DNA of 64,000 nucleotides from Sphingomonadales bacterium (GTDB lineage Bacteria; Pseudomonadota; Alphaproteobacteria; Sphingomonadales; Sphingomonadaceae): contig JAIXOE010000019.1 of assembly GCA_027486895.1 (NCBI GenBank), positions 124,001 to 188,000 of the forward strand, in the 5' to 3' direction. Of the stretch, positions 46,306 through 55,231 are shown one piece after another; the first letter of the stretch is position 1; each line of letters opens with the position of its first letter. Made by a program: the position numbers and the translations under genes. The notes under the pieces are model-generated. The model saw only the letters and a program-made list of their open reading frames with translations. It was not told where the DNA came from and searched no databases.

Positions 46306-47232
46306 TTATTCGCCGGATAATACCCAGCCAACACTGATTTGTTTGGCAGCGAGCGGAACGTCAAGCCTTGCCTCGCTAAAATCGACCTTGTCCCCGGGGC
46401 CCAGCGTACGTGTCTTTGCCTTCATTTTCCAGCTATACACTGGCCGACCGCTCGCATCCTTGAGTGTTACGAGCATTTCAGGGACATTTTGCTTCACTGC
46501 CGTCGGATTAACAATACTTCCGCTGGCAATGAAATAAGGCGTGCCGTCCTCTCGCTCGTTCAGTTCGAGGTTCTCGTTTAGAACGATGGTCAGATCGGGT
46601 TCGGCAGCAGAGTTTGAAAGACCGATATCAGGCATTCCAAAATATGAAATCGCGCCGCCAATAGCCGCTACCAAAATGGCAAAGACGACAGCAGCCATTG
46701 TCCACATCTTGGCGGGATTTCGGCGGGCTTTAAACGGTGGCTCATGCGCAAAACGGCTCTGCGCAGGCGTTTCATCTACAATGCCTCCGCGCGGCACGGG
46801 TTCAACGTAAACCGCAGCGGATTCAGGCGGCGCAGCGCGCGTTTCAGCAAAACTTGGGAATGCAGGCTCCGTCGTCCCGGCATCATTCCCGCGCGCTATA
46901 TCCAACCCACCCGGCGAGACAAATTTCGGCGGGGGTTCTGAAGAAAATGTCGGAGGTGCAGGCTGGGATACGGGCGCAGGCGCCGGTTCAACCATTGGCG
47001 AAGCGTCCGGCATCGCCTGCACTGGCGGCGTTTGCTTGGCAGAGACTGCAGGTGGTGCCGCATGTGCGTCTGCCGGTGCAACGACCGCGGGCGCTGGCGC
47101 TACCTGCGGCAAAACGCCTGTCTGGAACCAGCTATGTTTACAGTTGGCACAGCGCACTTGGCGGCCGTCAATACCAACGGCATTGTCAGGGACAACATAA
47201 CGTGTGCGGCAGGATGGACAGACGAGCAGCAT
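46306..47232 (-). CDS. Zinc-ribbon membrane protein with C-terminal DUF3426-like domain
   Basis: A 308 aa protein opening with a zinc ribbon, MLLVCPSCRTRYVVP plus RCANCKHSWFQ (Cys5, Cys8, Cys28, Cys31), of the MJ0042 type. A Pro/Ala-rich linker follows (about 40-165), then one membrane helix (177-199) and a C-terminal beta domain with GTPYFIASGSIVNPTAVKQN and LKDASGRPVYSWKMKA. The start was set at the Met just before the first cysteine. Function is unknown; the location beside ftsE in this group suggests an envelope role by context only. Confidence 0.75.
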   Translation of the reverse strand: MLLVCPSCRTRYVVPDNAVGIDGRQVRCANCKHSWFQTGVLPQVAPAPAVVAPADAHAAPPAVSAKQTPPVQAMPDASPMVEPAPAPVSQPAPPTFSSEPPPKFVSPGGLDIARGNDAGTTEPAFPSFAETRAAPPESAAVYVEPVPRGGIVDETPAQSRFAHEPPFKARRNPAKMWTMAAVVFAILVAAIGGAISYFGMPDIGLSNSAAEPDLTIVLNENLELNEREDGTPYFIASGSIVNPTAVKQNVPEMLVTLKDASGRPVYSWKMKAKTRTLGPGDKVDFSEARLDVPLAAKQISVGWVLSGE

Positions 47233-47369
47233 CCCTGCGCATAAACAGCAGCAGCCCGTGACTTGCAACCCTGCTGTCATAAAATGCTGTGGACGGTGAA
47301 TGTTCGTCCTTGGCATGTCACATGAATAGCCTTTGCCCCGTCATGCCGTTTGTGCCATTTGTCGCACTG

Positions 47370-48083
47370 ATGCAGAGCGTGGTGGAATTCGACAATGTCG
47401 GGCTAAGATACGGAACGGGGGTGGAAACACTCACCGACCTCAGCTTTACCTTATACCCCGGAAGCTTCTATTTCCTGACCGGCGCATCGGGTGCAGGTAA
47501 GACATCGTTGCTGAAATTATTATACCTCGCGCACCGCCCAAGCCGTGGCGCAATCCGGATGTTCGGGCATGACGCCATTACGTTGCCGCGCGACCGGCTG
47601 CCGGGTTTCCGACGCCGGATTGGTGTTGTTTTCCAAGACTTCCGCCTCGTTGCGCATCTGTCCACCTTCGACAATATTGCTTTGCCATTGCGGATTGCAG
47701 GCATTCAGGAGAAGGATTTACGGGGACCAGTCACCGAAATGCTTGCGTGGATCGGCCTGACAGAACGTGCAGATGCGCGGCCAGCGACGCTATCGGGTGG
47801 GGAGCAGCAGCGGGTCGCCATTGCGCGCGCTGTCATTGGCCGCCCTGAAATGCTTGTGGCCGACGAGCCGACGGGAAATGTCGACCCTGAAATGGCCCGC
47901 CGGTTGCTTCAGCTATTTGCGGCACTGAACAAGCTGGGGACCACGGTGGTGGTCGCAACCCACGACATCCATTTGCTGCAGGAAATTGAAGGCGCGCAGA
48001 TGATGCGGCTGGACAAGGGCCGCTTGTCCGATCCGACAGGATCTTTGCGTCATCCGCCACGGCCATTGGTTTTGAAAAACTGA
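47370..48083 (+). CDS. ftsE: Cell division ATP-binding protein FtsE
   Basis: FtsE (237 aa) is the ATPase of the FtsEX complex that activates septal peptidoglycan hydrolases. Walker A is GASGAGKTSLLKLLYL, the ABC signature LSGGEQQRVAIARAV, and Walker B MLVADEPTGNVDP. Start MQSVVEFDNVGLRYGTG; three earlier Met codons in the frame are rejected because family members begin here. Stop overlaps ftsX by one base. Unusually, the C-terminal end is extended with a PRPLVLKN tail. Confidence 0.93.
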   Translation: MQSVVEFDNVGLRYGTGVETLTDLSFTLYPGSFYFLTGASGAGKTSLLKLLYLAHRPSRGAIRMFGHDAITLPRDRLPGFRRRIGVVFQDFRLVAHLSTFDNIALPLRIAGIQEKDLRGPVTEMLAWIGLTERADARPATLSGGEQQRVAIARAVIGRPEMLVADEPTGNVDPEMARRLLQLFAALNKLGTTVVVATHDIHLLQEIEGAQMMRLDKGRLSDPTGSLRHPPRPLVLKN

Positions 48084-48979
48084 TGCTGCTGGATTTCGCC
48101 CTTCCCGAACACGACCGCAAGCTGATCCCCGAGGGACGTTTGTCGGGGCAGATGCCTTGGGTGATTGCCATCATGTTGTTTCTTACCTTGCTGGTGGCGG
48201 CAGCCGGGCTGACGCTGGCTGACGCGGCGCGCAAAGGTGGTCAGGACCTTGCGCGGCAAGTTACCGTACAAATCATCGAATCAAACCCGGCACAGCGGGC
48301 GGCGCAACGCGCGGCAGTCACCCGCGTGCTGCGCAATTTGGACAGCGTTGCAGATGTCCAGCCTGTGCCAGATGCGCAAGTGCGGGATTTGCTGGAGCCA
48401 TGGCTTGGCACCGGAATTATTGATGCAGATGTCCCAGTGCCGGCTTTGGTAGATGTACGCCTTAGGTCAGTACCCACTGCTGAAGCGCTTACGAGCTTAC
48501 AGTCAGCGGTTCGTTCGGTTGCACCGAATATCAGGGTGGATTCCCACAGCAGCTGGATGGCCCCGTTTTTCGAACTCATGCGTGCGCTGGTGTGGCTCTC
48601 GGCAGTTGTGCTCCTTTTATTGCTCGTTGCCACGTCGGCGGTTGTTATTTTGGCGGTACGCAGTACGCTGAATACCCATCGTGAAACGATCGAGATTATG
48701 CATATGATGGGCGGCACCGACCTTCAGGCGGCGCGCCTGTTCCAACGCCGCGTCGCTTTGGATGCGTTGCTTGGCGGCGTCGTAGGGTTCATTGTTGCAG
48801 CGGTTGTTATCGTTACCGTAGGTGACCGCTTTGCGGCCGTGGAGCCAGGGTTGTTGTCGGGTGCGCACTTCCCTTATTATGGCTGGGCAATCCTTGCGCT
48901 CATTCCGCTTGCCGTAATGGCGCTCGCTATGCTTATGGCGCGCATGACGGTGATTTCGGCGTTGAAGAGAATTTTATGA
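48083..48979 (+). CDS. ftsX: Cell division protein FtsX
   Basis: FtsX (298 aa) is the membrane partner of FtsE. It shows four membrane helices: one at about residues 29-50 after a cytosolic N-terminus, a periplasmic loop of about 110 residues, and three more near 170-298, with VRSTLNTHRETIEIMHMMGG (cytosolic EIMHMMG motif) between them. Periplasmic partner hydrolase EnvC-like is not in the window. Confidence 0.92.
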   Translation: MLLDFALPEHDRKLIPEGRLSGQMPWVIAIMLFLTLLVAAAGLTLADAARKGGQDLARQVTVQIIESNPAQRAAQRAAVTRVLRNLDSVADVQPVPDAQVRDLLEPWLGTGIIDADVPVPALVDVRLRSVPTAEALTSLQSAVRSVAPNIRVDSHSSWMAPFFELMRALVWLSAVVLLLLLVATSAVVILAVRSTLNTHRETIEIMHMMGGTDLQAARLFQRRVALDALLGGVVGFIVAAVVIVTVGDRFAAVEPGLLSGAHFPYYGWAILALIPLAVMALAMLMARMTVISALKRIL

Positions 48980-49506
48980 TCAGACGGTCCATTGCTTTTA
49001 TCTTGCTCGTCTGGATGCTCGGCTTCGCTTGGTTTGCGTTACTTTTGCCGCAGCCGGCAGCGATCACCCCGACCGACGCAGTCGTTGTTCTGACGGGCGG
49101 CCCGAACAGGATTGACCGGGGCCTTGAGATTTTGAAATCCGGCACATCACGCAAAATGCTCATTTCGGGCGTTGATCGTGACGTAAAGCCGCGCGAATTG
49201 GCCGCACAATATCCGGGTTCATCAAAATATTTCAAATGCTGCATCGATTTGGGTTTCCAGTCTGTGGACACCCGATCAAACGCGTTGGAAACGGCGGCAT
49301 GGGCAAAACGGAACAAAGTGACCAGTTTGCGGCTTGTTACGCATGATTGGCATATGCGACGCGCACGCTTTGAACTTGACCGGGCTTTGTCCGCTGACGT
49401 CGCTGTAACCAATGACGCCGTATCGACACGCCCATCGCTTGGCGCGCTTTTCAAAGAGTATAATAAATACTGGTTGCGGGCGGTCGCGTCTCTGTTGGGT
49501 ATCTGA
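48976..49506 (+). CDS. YdcF family (DUF218) envelope protein
   Basis: A 176 aa protein with one N-terminal membrane helix and a DUF218 domain: DAVVVLTGGPNRIDRGLEIL, TRSNALETAAWAKR and LVTHDWHMRRARFELDRAL. Proteins of this family (YdcF, SanA, ElyC) act on or near the cell envelope. Overlaps the ftsX stop by 4 bp and precedes plsC by 3 nt, so it sits in an envelope-linked operon. Reaction not known. Confidence 0.85.
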   Translation: MIRRSIAFILLVWMLGFAWFALLLPQPAAITPTDAVVVLTGGPNRIDRGLEILKSGTSRKMLISGVDRDVKPRELAAQYPGSSKYFKCCIDLGFQSVDTRSNALETAAWAKRNKVTSLRLVTHDWHMRRARFELDRALSADVAVTNDAVSTRPSLGALFKEYNKYWLRAVASLLGI

Positions 49507-49509
49507 CCG

Positions 49510-50196
49510 ATGATCGCGATGGTCCGCTCTGCTGTCTACATCGCTATTTTCTATACGGGCTCGGTGTTTTTTGTTGTCACGGCGTTTTTCGCACAATGGT
49601 TTTCGATTCCATTGATGCAATGGGCCGTGCGCGGATGGTCGCGGTGGCAATATGCATGCTACCGGCGGATTTTGGGGATCACGATCAAGATTGAAGGCCA
49701 CTTGCCGCATAAACCCGTGCTGTATGCGATCAAGCATGAAAGCATGTTTGAGACGATCGACATGCCACGCATGTTTAACAAGCCCGCCGTGGTCACCAAA
49801 AAAGAATTATTCGACATTCCCTTTTGGGGACCGGCAGCACGCGCCTACGGCATGATACCCGTTGATCGCAACGGTGGCGCGACTGCACTTCGCGCGATGC
49901 TTGTTTTGGCACGCAAAATGATCGCCGATGGGCGGCCAATAGTGATTTTCCCTGAAGGCACGCGCGTTGCACCCGGAGACAAACCGCCACTGCAGTCGGG
50001 ATTTGCCGGGCTTTACAAGCTTATAAACCTGCCTGTTGTGCCCATTGCGGTTAACAGTGGGACCTTAAGCCCGCGCAAGGCCGGCATCTGGAAATCAGGG
50101 ACCATTACGTACAAGGTGGGCGACGAACTTCCCACTGGGCTTCCGCGCGAGGAAATTGAAGCGCGGGTGCATACGGCGATTAACGCGCTGAACTAG
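49510..50196 (+). CDS. plsC: 1-acyl-sn-glycerol-3-phosphate acyltransferase
   Basis: PlsC (228 aa) makes phosphatidic acid from lysophosphatidic acid at the inner membrane. The acyltransferase motif is KHESMFETID (a variant of the usual HxxxxD) and the second block is FPEGTRVAPGDK. One membrane helix at the N-terminus. The variant catalytic block still has His and Asp in the right spacing. Its TAG stop is part of CTAG, which also contains the opposite-strand TAG of tyrC. Confidence 0.88.
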   Translation: MIAMVRSAVYIAIFYTGSVFFVVTAFFAQWFSIPLMQWAVRGWSRWQYACYRRILGITIKIEGHLPHKPVLYAIKHESMFETIDMPRMFNKPAVVTKKELFDIPFWGPAARAYGMIPVDRNGGATALRAMLVLARKMIADGRPIVIFPEGTRVAPGDKPPLQSGFAGLYKLINLPVVPIAVNSGTLSPRKAGIWKSGTITYKVGDELPTGLPREEIEARVHTAINALN

Positions 50197-51098
50197 TGCT
50201 TGCGTCCAAAATCCGGCGCATCGTCATCCTGACCCTGTTCAACGATGGAACGCCGGATATTGCGGGTGCGACTGAACAAGGCTTCCAACTCATCGCCTTT
50301 GTCATAGCGAATGGCGCGCTGCAGGACACTTAAGTCTTCCGAAAAACGCTGAAGCATTTCAAGGACAGCGTCCTTGTTGGACAGGAACACGTCGCGCCAC
50401 ATCACTGGGTCGGACGCGGCAATGCGGGTGAAATCGCGGAAGCCGCCGGCGGAATATTTGATGACTTCGCTTTGGGTCACGCCTTCAAGATCATCCGCGG
50501 TCCCGACGATTGTGTAGGCAATGAGATGCGGGAGATGGCTGGTTACCGCCAACACCATATCATGGTGGCGCGCGTCCATGATTTCGACATCTGCACCAAG
50601 GCGCTGCCAAAAACTGCGCAAGCGCTCGACAGCAGCTTCTGGTGCATTTTCGGGCGGCGTCAATATGCACCAACGGCCTTTGAACAAAGTGGAAAAGCCA
50701 GCATCCGGGCCGCTTTTTTCGGTACCCGCAACAGGATGGGCGGGAATGATCATTGCGTTGGGCAGAACCGCCGCAAGCGCTTCGGCTACGCTTTGCTTAC
50801 ATGAACCCACGTCACTGACGATCGCGTCGGCAGGCAGGTCGGCAGCGAATTGCTTGGCCACTGCTCCCATGGCGCCTACGGGCACGCACAATATGACAAG
50901 GTCCGCGTCAATGACTGACGCGCCAGCGGTATCAGTAACGTCGTCACATATTCCAAGCGCAACAGCACGTTCACGCACCGCGGGATCGGCATCATGGCCG
51001 GTAATCCGGACCGACGGCATTTGCGCTTTCACCGCACGCGCCACGGACGAGCCAATGAGCCCAAGCCCAATCACCGTTAGACGCGCAAAAGGCAACAT
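50193..51098 (-). CDS. tyrC: Prephenate/arogenate (cyclohexadienyl) dehydrogenase
   Basis: A 301 aa NAD-dependent dehydrogenase of tyrosine synthesis, with TVIGLGLIGSSVARAVK at the N-terminus (GxGxxG), HPVAGTEKSGPDAGF and TSHLPHLIAYTIVG in the substrate region. It lacks an ACT or chorismate-mutase fusion. Paired with hisC by a one-base overlap, a common arrangement in alphaproteobacteria where the HisC-type aminotransferase also serves aromatic acids. Substrate (prephenate or arogenate) cannot be told. Ends opposite plsC. Confidence 0.88.
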   Translation of the reverse strand: MLPFARLTVIGLGLIGSSVARAVKAQMPSVRITGHDADPAVRERAVALGICDDVTDTAGASVIDADLVILCVPVGAMGAVAKQFAADLPADAIVSDVGSCKQSVAEALAAVLPNAMIIPAHPVAGTEKSGPDAGFSTLFKGRWCILTPPENAPEAAVERLRSFWQRLGADVEIMDARHHDMVLAVTSHLPHLIAYTIVGTADDLEGVTQSEVIKYSAGGFRDFTRIAASDPVMWRDVFLSNKDAVLEMLQRFSEDLSVLQRAIRYDKGDELEALFSRTRNIRRSIVEQGQDDDAPDFGRKH

Positions 51099-52195
51099 CA
51101 GGCGTGTGCGTCCAATATCTTGCGCAAAGCGTCCATGACGCCGCGATTTTCTTCCTCGGTCCCGATCGTAATCCGCAACCCGCTGCCAAGGCCCTGACCT
51201 GGCAACCAGCGGACAATATACCCTTCTGCCATGAGACCATTATAGGCGGTTTCGGCGCTGCAATTGCCTTCAAACAATATCATCAGGAAGTTCGCCCACG
51301 ACGGGATGACTTTCAGCCCGTGGTTGGACAACGCCGCAAATTCTGCCGCCATCCAATCGCGCCATTCGGCATTATGCTGGCGGCTGCGCGTGACGAACTC
51401 TGTATCCCCAAGCGCTGCAATCGCTGCGGCTTGCCCTGCAGTGGTAACATTGAACGGCGCACGCACACGGTTGAGCGTTGCGATCAGGCCAGGCTGGCCA
51501 TAGCACCAGCCAATGCGTTCTGCCGCGAGGCCATAGATTTTGGAAAATGTACGCGTAATCAAGACATTGTCATGCTGGCGTGCAAGCTCAAGCGCGGCAG
51601 GGCCGTCATCCTCAAGATATTCGCCATAGGCTTGATCGAGTACCAGAACGCAATTGCCCGGCAGTCCGGCATGAAGCCGCGCGATTTCTGCATCGCTGCA
51701 ATAGGTGCCCGTCGGGTTGTTTGGATTTGCGACGAAAACAACGCGCGTCTTTTCCGTGACCAACGCCAGCAATGCGTCCACGTCGGTGCCATAGTCCTTG
51801 TCGGGGGCCACAATGACGTTGGCAGCAGTCTTCCGCGCGGCGATGTCGTAAACCGAAAAGCCGTAGCGAACATAAATGATATCATCGCCGGCGCCAGCAT
51901 AGCCCATCGCAATCAGATTCAGCAGCTCGTCAGAGCCTGTGCCGCACACAATCTGGTCACTGTCGACCTCATAGGCCGCGCCCAATGCCTCGCGCAGCAT
52001 TGTGCTGGCGGGATCAGGGTAACGCGCAAGCGACGCACCTTTATCAGCAAGTGCTGCGGCTGCACTTGGACTGCAACCAAGCGGATTTTCGTTGGCAGAT
52101 AATTTTATCAACACCCGTCCGTCATCCGACTTTGCTTTGCCGGGGGTATAGGCGCTGATGGCTTCGATCCATGGTTTGGCGATAGGTGCGTTCAT
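51098..52195 (-). CDS. hisC: Histidinol-phosphate aminotransferase
   Basis: A 365 aa class I/II PLP aminotransferase. [17 protein letters not shown] is the HisC start signature, NPNNPTGTY is the loop, and the Schiff-base lysine is in [16 protein letters not shown]. It converts imidazole-acetol phosphate to histidinol phosphate, and its pairing with tyrC suggests a double role with aromatic amino acids. Upstream is a 98 nt divergent spacer to metX. Confidence 0.88.
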   Translation of the reverse strand: MNAPIAKPWIEAISAYTPGKAKSDDGRVLIKLSANENPLGCSPSAAAALADKGASLARYPDPASTMLREALGAAYEVDSDQIVCGTGSDELLNLIAMGYAGAGDDIIYVRYGFSVYDIAARKTAANVIVAPDKDYGTDVDALLALVTEKTRVVFVANPNNPTGTYCSDAEIARLHAGLPGNCVLVLDQAYGEYLEDDGPAALELARQHDNVLITRTFSKIYGLAAERIGWCYGQPGLIATLNRVRAPFNVTTAGQAAAIAALGDTEFVTRSRQHNAEWRDWMAAEFAALSNHGLKVIPSWANFLMILFEGNCSAETAYNGLMAEGYIVRWLPGQGLGSGLRITIGTEEENRGVMDALRKILDAHA

Positions 52196-52293
52196 GCCGC
52201 GGCCATAGCGGCGCTAGCAGCGAAGCGCAACGCTCGCCCTGTTTGCTCGGCCCCCAATGAAGAGTTTCTGTTGTTTCGCGCGACTACGCTGAT

Positions 52294-53427
52294 ATGGCGT
52301 TGCGCATGCAAGGGGATACGCGTTTCGGCCTGGATAGGAAAACTCGCCTGCTGGGACCAGTGAAGCTGGACAGCGGCGCCGAATTTGCGCCTGTCGACTT
52401 CGCGTACGAAACCTACGGCGAATTAAACGCAGATAAATCCAACGCCATTCTCATCTGCCATGCGCTTACCGGCGACCAATATGTGGCCTCCACGCATCCT
52501 GTGACGGGCAAGGACGGATGGTGGACGCGAATGGTCGGACCGGGCAAGCCCATCGACCCCGCGCGGCATTGTGTCATCAGCATCAACGTCATGGGCAGTT
52601 GCATGGGATCGTCAGGTCCCGCCAGCATCGACCCGTCGACGGGCGCAGCTTATGCCATGGGCTTTCCCGTCATCACCATCCCCGACATGGTGCGGGCGCA
52701 GGCTATATTGCTTGACCATCTCGGCATTGAAACGCTTGAGGCCGTGGTTGGCGGATCAATGGGCGGCATGCAGGCTTTAAGCTGGGCAGCCTTGTATCCC
52801 GAGCGGGTGAAATCTGCTGTGGTCATTGCGTCTACCGCCCGTCATTCCGCACAGAATATCGCCTTTCACGAGGTCGGGCGTCAGGCCATCATGGCCGATC
52901 CCCGCTGGAACAATGGCGCCTATTATGGGCGGGAGGCACCTTCGTCGGGCCTTGCCGTCGCCCGAATGGCGGCGCACATCACCTATCTTTCGGAAGCAGG
53001 ACTGACCGAGAAATTTGGCCGCCGCCTGCAAAATCGCGATGCCAAAAGCTTCGGATTTGACGCCGATTTTCAGGTGGAAAGCTATTTGCGCTATCAGGGG
53101 CTCAGCTTTGTCGACCGCTTTGACGCGAATAGCTATCTCTACATTACGCGCGCGATGGACTATTTTGATCTCGCCGAACCGCATGATGGCGTTCTGGCGA
53201 AGGCATTTGCAGGCATAAAGACACGCTTTTGCCTGATCAGTTTTGATAGCGACTGGTTGTATCCGACCGCAGAGTCGCGGCGCATTGTCCATGCTTTGAA
53301 CGCCGCTGGTGCGGCCGCCAGTTTCGTCGAGTTATCAAGCCCGTTTGGCCATGATGCCTTCTTGCTTGATGCCCCTGAAATGAACCGCATTGTAGACGGT
53401 TTCTTGCGCGCGGGAGAGCAATCGTGA
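52294..53427 (+). CDS. metX: Homoserine O-acetyltransferase
   Basis: MetX (377 aa) acylates homoserine on the way to methionine, an alpha/beta hydrolase. The nucleophile elbow [13 protein letters not shown] (Ser about 150) follows [17 protein letters not shown], and the final His is in GHDAFLLD. Acetyl or succinyl specificity cannot be decided from this reading. GTGA overlap with metW at the end. ATG at 52294 used; an ATG four codons later is possible. No riboswitch pattern is clear in the spacer from hisC. Confidence 0.92.
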   Translation: MALRMQGDTRFGLDRKTRLLGPVKLDSGAEFAPVDFAYETYGELNADKSNAILICHALTGDQYVASTHPVTGKDGWWTRMVGPGKPIDPARHCVISINVMGSCMGSSGPASIDPSTGAAYAMGFPVITIPDMVRAQAILLDHLGIETLEAVVGGSMGGMQALSWAALYPERVKSAVVIASTARHSAQNIAFHEVGRQAIMADPRWNNGAYYGREAPSSGLAVARMAAHITYLSEAGLTEKFGRRLQNRDAKSFGFDADFQVESYLRYQGLSFVDRFDANSYLYITRAMDYFDLAEPHDGVLAKAFAGIKTRFCLISFDSDWLYPTAESRRIVHALNAAGAAASFVELSSPFGHDAFLLDAPEMNRIVDGFLRAGEQS

Positions 53428-54017
53428 CCGCACTTCGTCCCGACCTCGCCATCATTGCCTGCGAAGTCCGCGAAGCCGCCCGCGTGCTTGATGTTGGCTG
53501 CGGTGATGGCCAGTTGATGGCGGCGCTGCGTGACACCAAAAATGTCGACGCCCGCGGTCTTGAATTGGACGCGCGCGATGTTGCGACCGCAGTATCCCGC
53601 GGCCTATCGGTCATTCAAGGGGATGCCGACACTGACCTCGCTGCCTATCCAGACGGCAGCTTTGACTATGCCATTCTCAGCCAGACGTTGCAGACGACCA
53701 AAAGGCCCGATCTGGTTTTAGACCATCTTGTGCGGATCGGGCGTGAAGCATTTGTGTCTTTCCCAAATTTTGCCCATTGGCGCATCCGTTTTGCCCATAT
53801 GTTCGGTGGTCGGATGCCCATCACCGAGCAACTTCCGCACCGCTGGTATGATTCGCCCAATATCCATCATGTGACGATCGACGATTTCCGAAGCTTTTTG
53901 CATGACCGGCATATCCAAATTGAAGGTCAATGGTTTCTGTCCGGAAACAAGCCGCGGAATGAACGCTTCGCCAACCTGCTGGCGCAACATGCTGTGTTCC
54001 AACTGCGTCGGAAATAG
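53424..54017 (+). CDS. metW: Methionine biosynthesis protein MetW
   Basis: MetW (197 aa), a SAM-binding-fold protein that is the standard partner of MetX in proteobacteria. [17 protein letters not shown] is motif I and [20 protein letters not shown] is the family mark. GTG start overlapping the metX stop. Its end contains the first copy of the GCGTCGGAAAT motif, where codons CGT CGG AAA meet the stop. Confidence 0.93.
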   Translation: MTALRPDLAIIACEVREAARVLDVGCGDGQLMAALRDTKNVDARGLELDARDVATAVSRGLSVIQGDADTDLAAYPDGSFDYAILSQTLQTTKRPDLVLDHLVRIGREAFVSFPNFAHWRIRFAHMFGGRMPITEQLPHRWYDSPNIHHVTIDDFRSFLHDRHIQIEGQWFLSGNKPRNERFANLLAQHAVFQLRRK

Positions 54018-54055
54018 CCGGGCGTCGGGAAATTGACACGGCCTGTCAAACCGAC
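54005..54055 (+). promoter_or_regulatory. Candidate enhancer (UAS) of the flgB operon
   Basis: Two copies of GCGTCGG(G)AAAT (54005-54015 and 54023-54034) are spaced 18 bp, and the second opens a large inverted repeat: GTCGG (54024-54028) with CCGAC (54051-54055) around TTGACA (54033-54038) with TGTCAA (54044-54049). It ends 46 bp before the sigma-54 promoter, a normal enhancer distance, and shares its core with the fliE upstream region. Confidence 0.5.
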
Positions 54056-54101
54056 CCGCTTATCCCTCCAAATTACTGATAAAGCTTAGCATTTTTAAAA
54101 A

Positions 54102-54116
54102 TGGCACGGCTGTTGC
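54102..54116 (+). promoter_or_regulatory. Sigma-54 promoter of the flgB operon
   Basis: TGGCAC (54102-54107), GGCTG, then TTGC (54113-54116) followed by T matches the -24/-12 sigma-54 consensus. The flgB ATG is 54 nt downstream. Confidence 0.85.
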
Positions 54117-54169
54117 TCTAGCCCTTTTGTTCGCGCCCTCGGGCGAGATGCAAACGGAAAGGAACGGCT

Positions 54170-54511
54170 ATGCCGGCTTTGGATAATATATTCGGAATTC
54201 ACGCGACTGCGTTGAAGTTGCGTGAGCAGCGCATGGCGATTCTTGGATCGAACATCGCCAATGCATCGACCCCTGGTTATAAAGCCCGCGACATCGATTT
54301 TTCGAACGCGCTCCAGCTTGCGGAAGATGGCCAGTCTACAGAAACGGCTATGCGCTACCGCGTGCCTATTCAGGCGTCACTCGACGGCAACACCGTTGAA
54401 CTCGCTACCGAGCAAACCGCCTTTGCCGAAAACGCGCTTGCCTATCGCTCGAGCCTCTCGTTCCTCCAAGGGCGCATCGGAACCCTCAGCCGCGCGTTGA
54501 AGGGCGAATAA
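54170..54511 (+). CDS. flgB: Flagellar basal-body rod protein FlgB
   Basis: FlgB (113 aa), a proximal rod component. LGSNIANASTPGYKARDIDF is the conserved rod N-terminal motif, and the C-terminus is GRIGTLSRALKGE. Slightly shorter than E. coli FlgB (138 aa). First gene of the second flagellar operon, one nt before flgC. Confidence 0.95.
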   Translation: MPALDNIFGIHATALKLREQRMAILGSNIANASTPGYKARDIDFSNALQLAEDGQSTETAMRYRVPIQASLDGNTVELATEQTAFAENALAYRSSLSFLQGRIGTLSRALKGE

Positions 54512-54512
54512 C

Positions 54513-54917
54513 ATGGCCAACGGAATGTCCATTTTTGACATCAGCGGGCGTGCAATGGCTGCGCAATTGGTCCGGCTGAATACATCAGCCTCCAATCTTG
54601 CCAACGCCGGCACTGTGGCGGGCAGCGCAGATAAAGCATTCAAGGCCATGAAGCCCGTGTTCCGAACGGTCATGGGCGACGCGGGCCGCGCAACGGTTCA
54701 GGTCGAACGGATCGATAGCAGCACGACGGCTCCTGTAAAACGGCACGACCCCAATCACCCGCTGGCCGATAAAGACGGCAACGTATGGGAGGCTGCAGTC
54801 GATAGCACCGCCGAGATGGTCGAGATGCTCGAAATATCCCGCCAATATCAGAACAATGTGCAGGTCCTTTCCACCGCGAAAGGCCTGATCAGCGAAACCC
54901 TCCGCCTTGGCCAATGA
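54513..54917 (+). CDS. flgC: Flagellar basal-body rod protein FlgC
   Basis: FlgC (134 aa), proximal rod. It starts MANGMSIFDISGRAMAAQLV, has LNTSASNLANAGTVAGSADK and ends VLSTAKGLISETLRLGQ. NANG to flgD is 12 nt. Confidence 0.95.
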   Translation: MANGMSIFDISGRAMAAQLVRLNTSASNLANAGTVAGSADKAFKAMKPVFRTVMGDAGRATVQVERIDSSTTAPVKRHDPNHPLADKDGNVWEAAVDSTAEMVEMLEISRQYQNNVQVLSTAKGLISETLRLGQ

Positions 54918-54929
54918 AAGCATTAAATC

Positions 54930-55229
54930 ATGACAAGCATCTCCACCGTAAATTCCAAAAACCTGCCCGTCCTGTCGAAAGACATGGCTGAAAAGAAACT
55001 TGGGCAGACCGATTTCCTTCGCCTGATGACAACGCAGTTGAAGGAGCAAGACCCATTCAGTCCAGTCGATAACCAAGCGATGATTGCCCAAATGGCGCAG
55101 TTTTCAAGTGTCGCCGGCATCTCGGAAATGAATGATGCGCTGAAGTCTATCTCGACCCAGATCGGTCAGCAGACAGCGTTGCTGGCCGACATCAAAGCGG
55201 CCTCCACCACCAAAATTCAGGGAGCATAA
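54930..55229 (+). CDS. flgD: Flagellar hook-capping protein FlgD, short form
   Basis: FlgD (99 aa) is the hook cap needed for FlgE assembly. The N-terminal part is complete: FLRLMTTQLKEQDPFSPVDN and IAQMAQFSSVAGISEM are the family marks. The C-terminal Tudor and fibronectin-like domain that occupies the second half of typical FlgD (200 aa or more) is missing. flgE begins 2 nt after the stop, so no remnant remains. Start at the ATG 54930. Confidence 0.88.
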   Translation: MTSISTVNSKNLPVLSKDMAEKKLGQTDFLRLMTTQLKEQDPFSPVDNQAMIAQMAQFSSVAGISEMNDALKSISTQIGQQTALLADIKAASTTKIQGA

Positions 55230-55231
55230 AC

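Noticed and set aside
52196-52293. SAM riboswitch upstream of metX
   Set aside because: The 98 nt hisC-metX spacer shows no SAM-II or SAH-type core that I can recognise.
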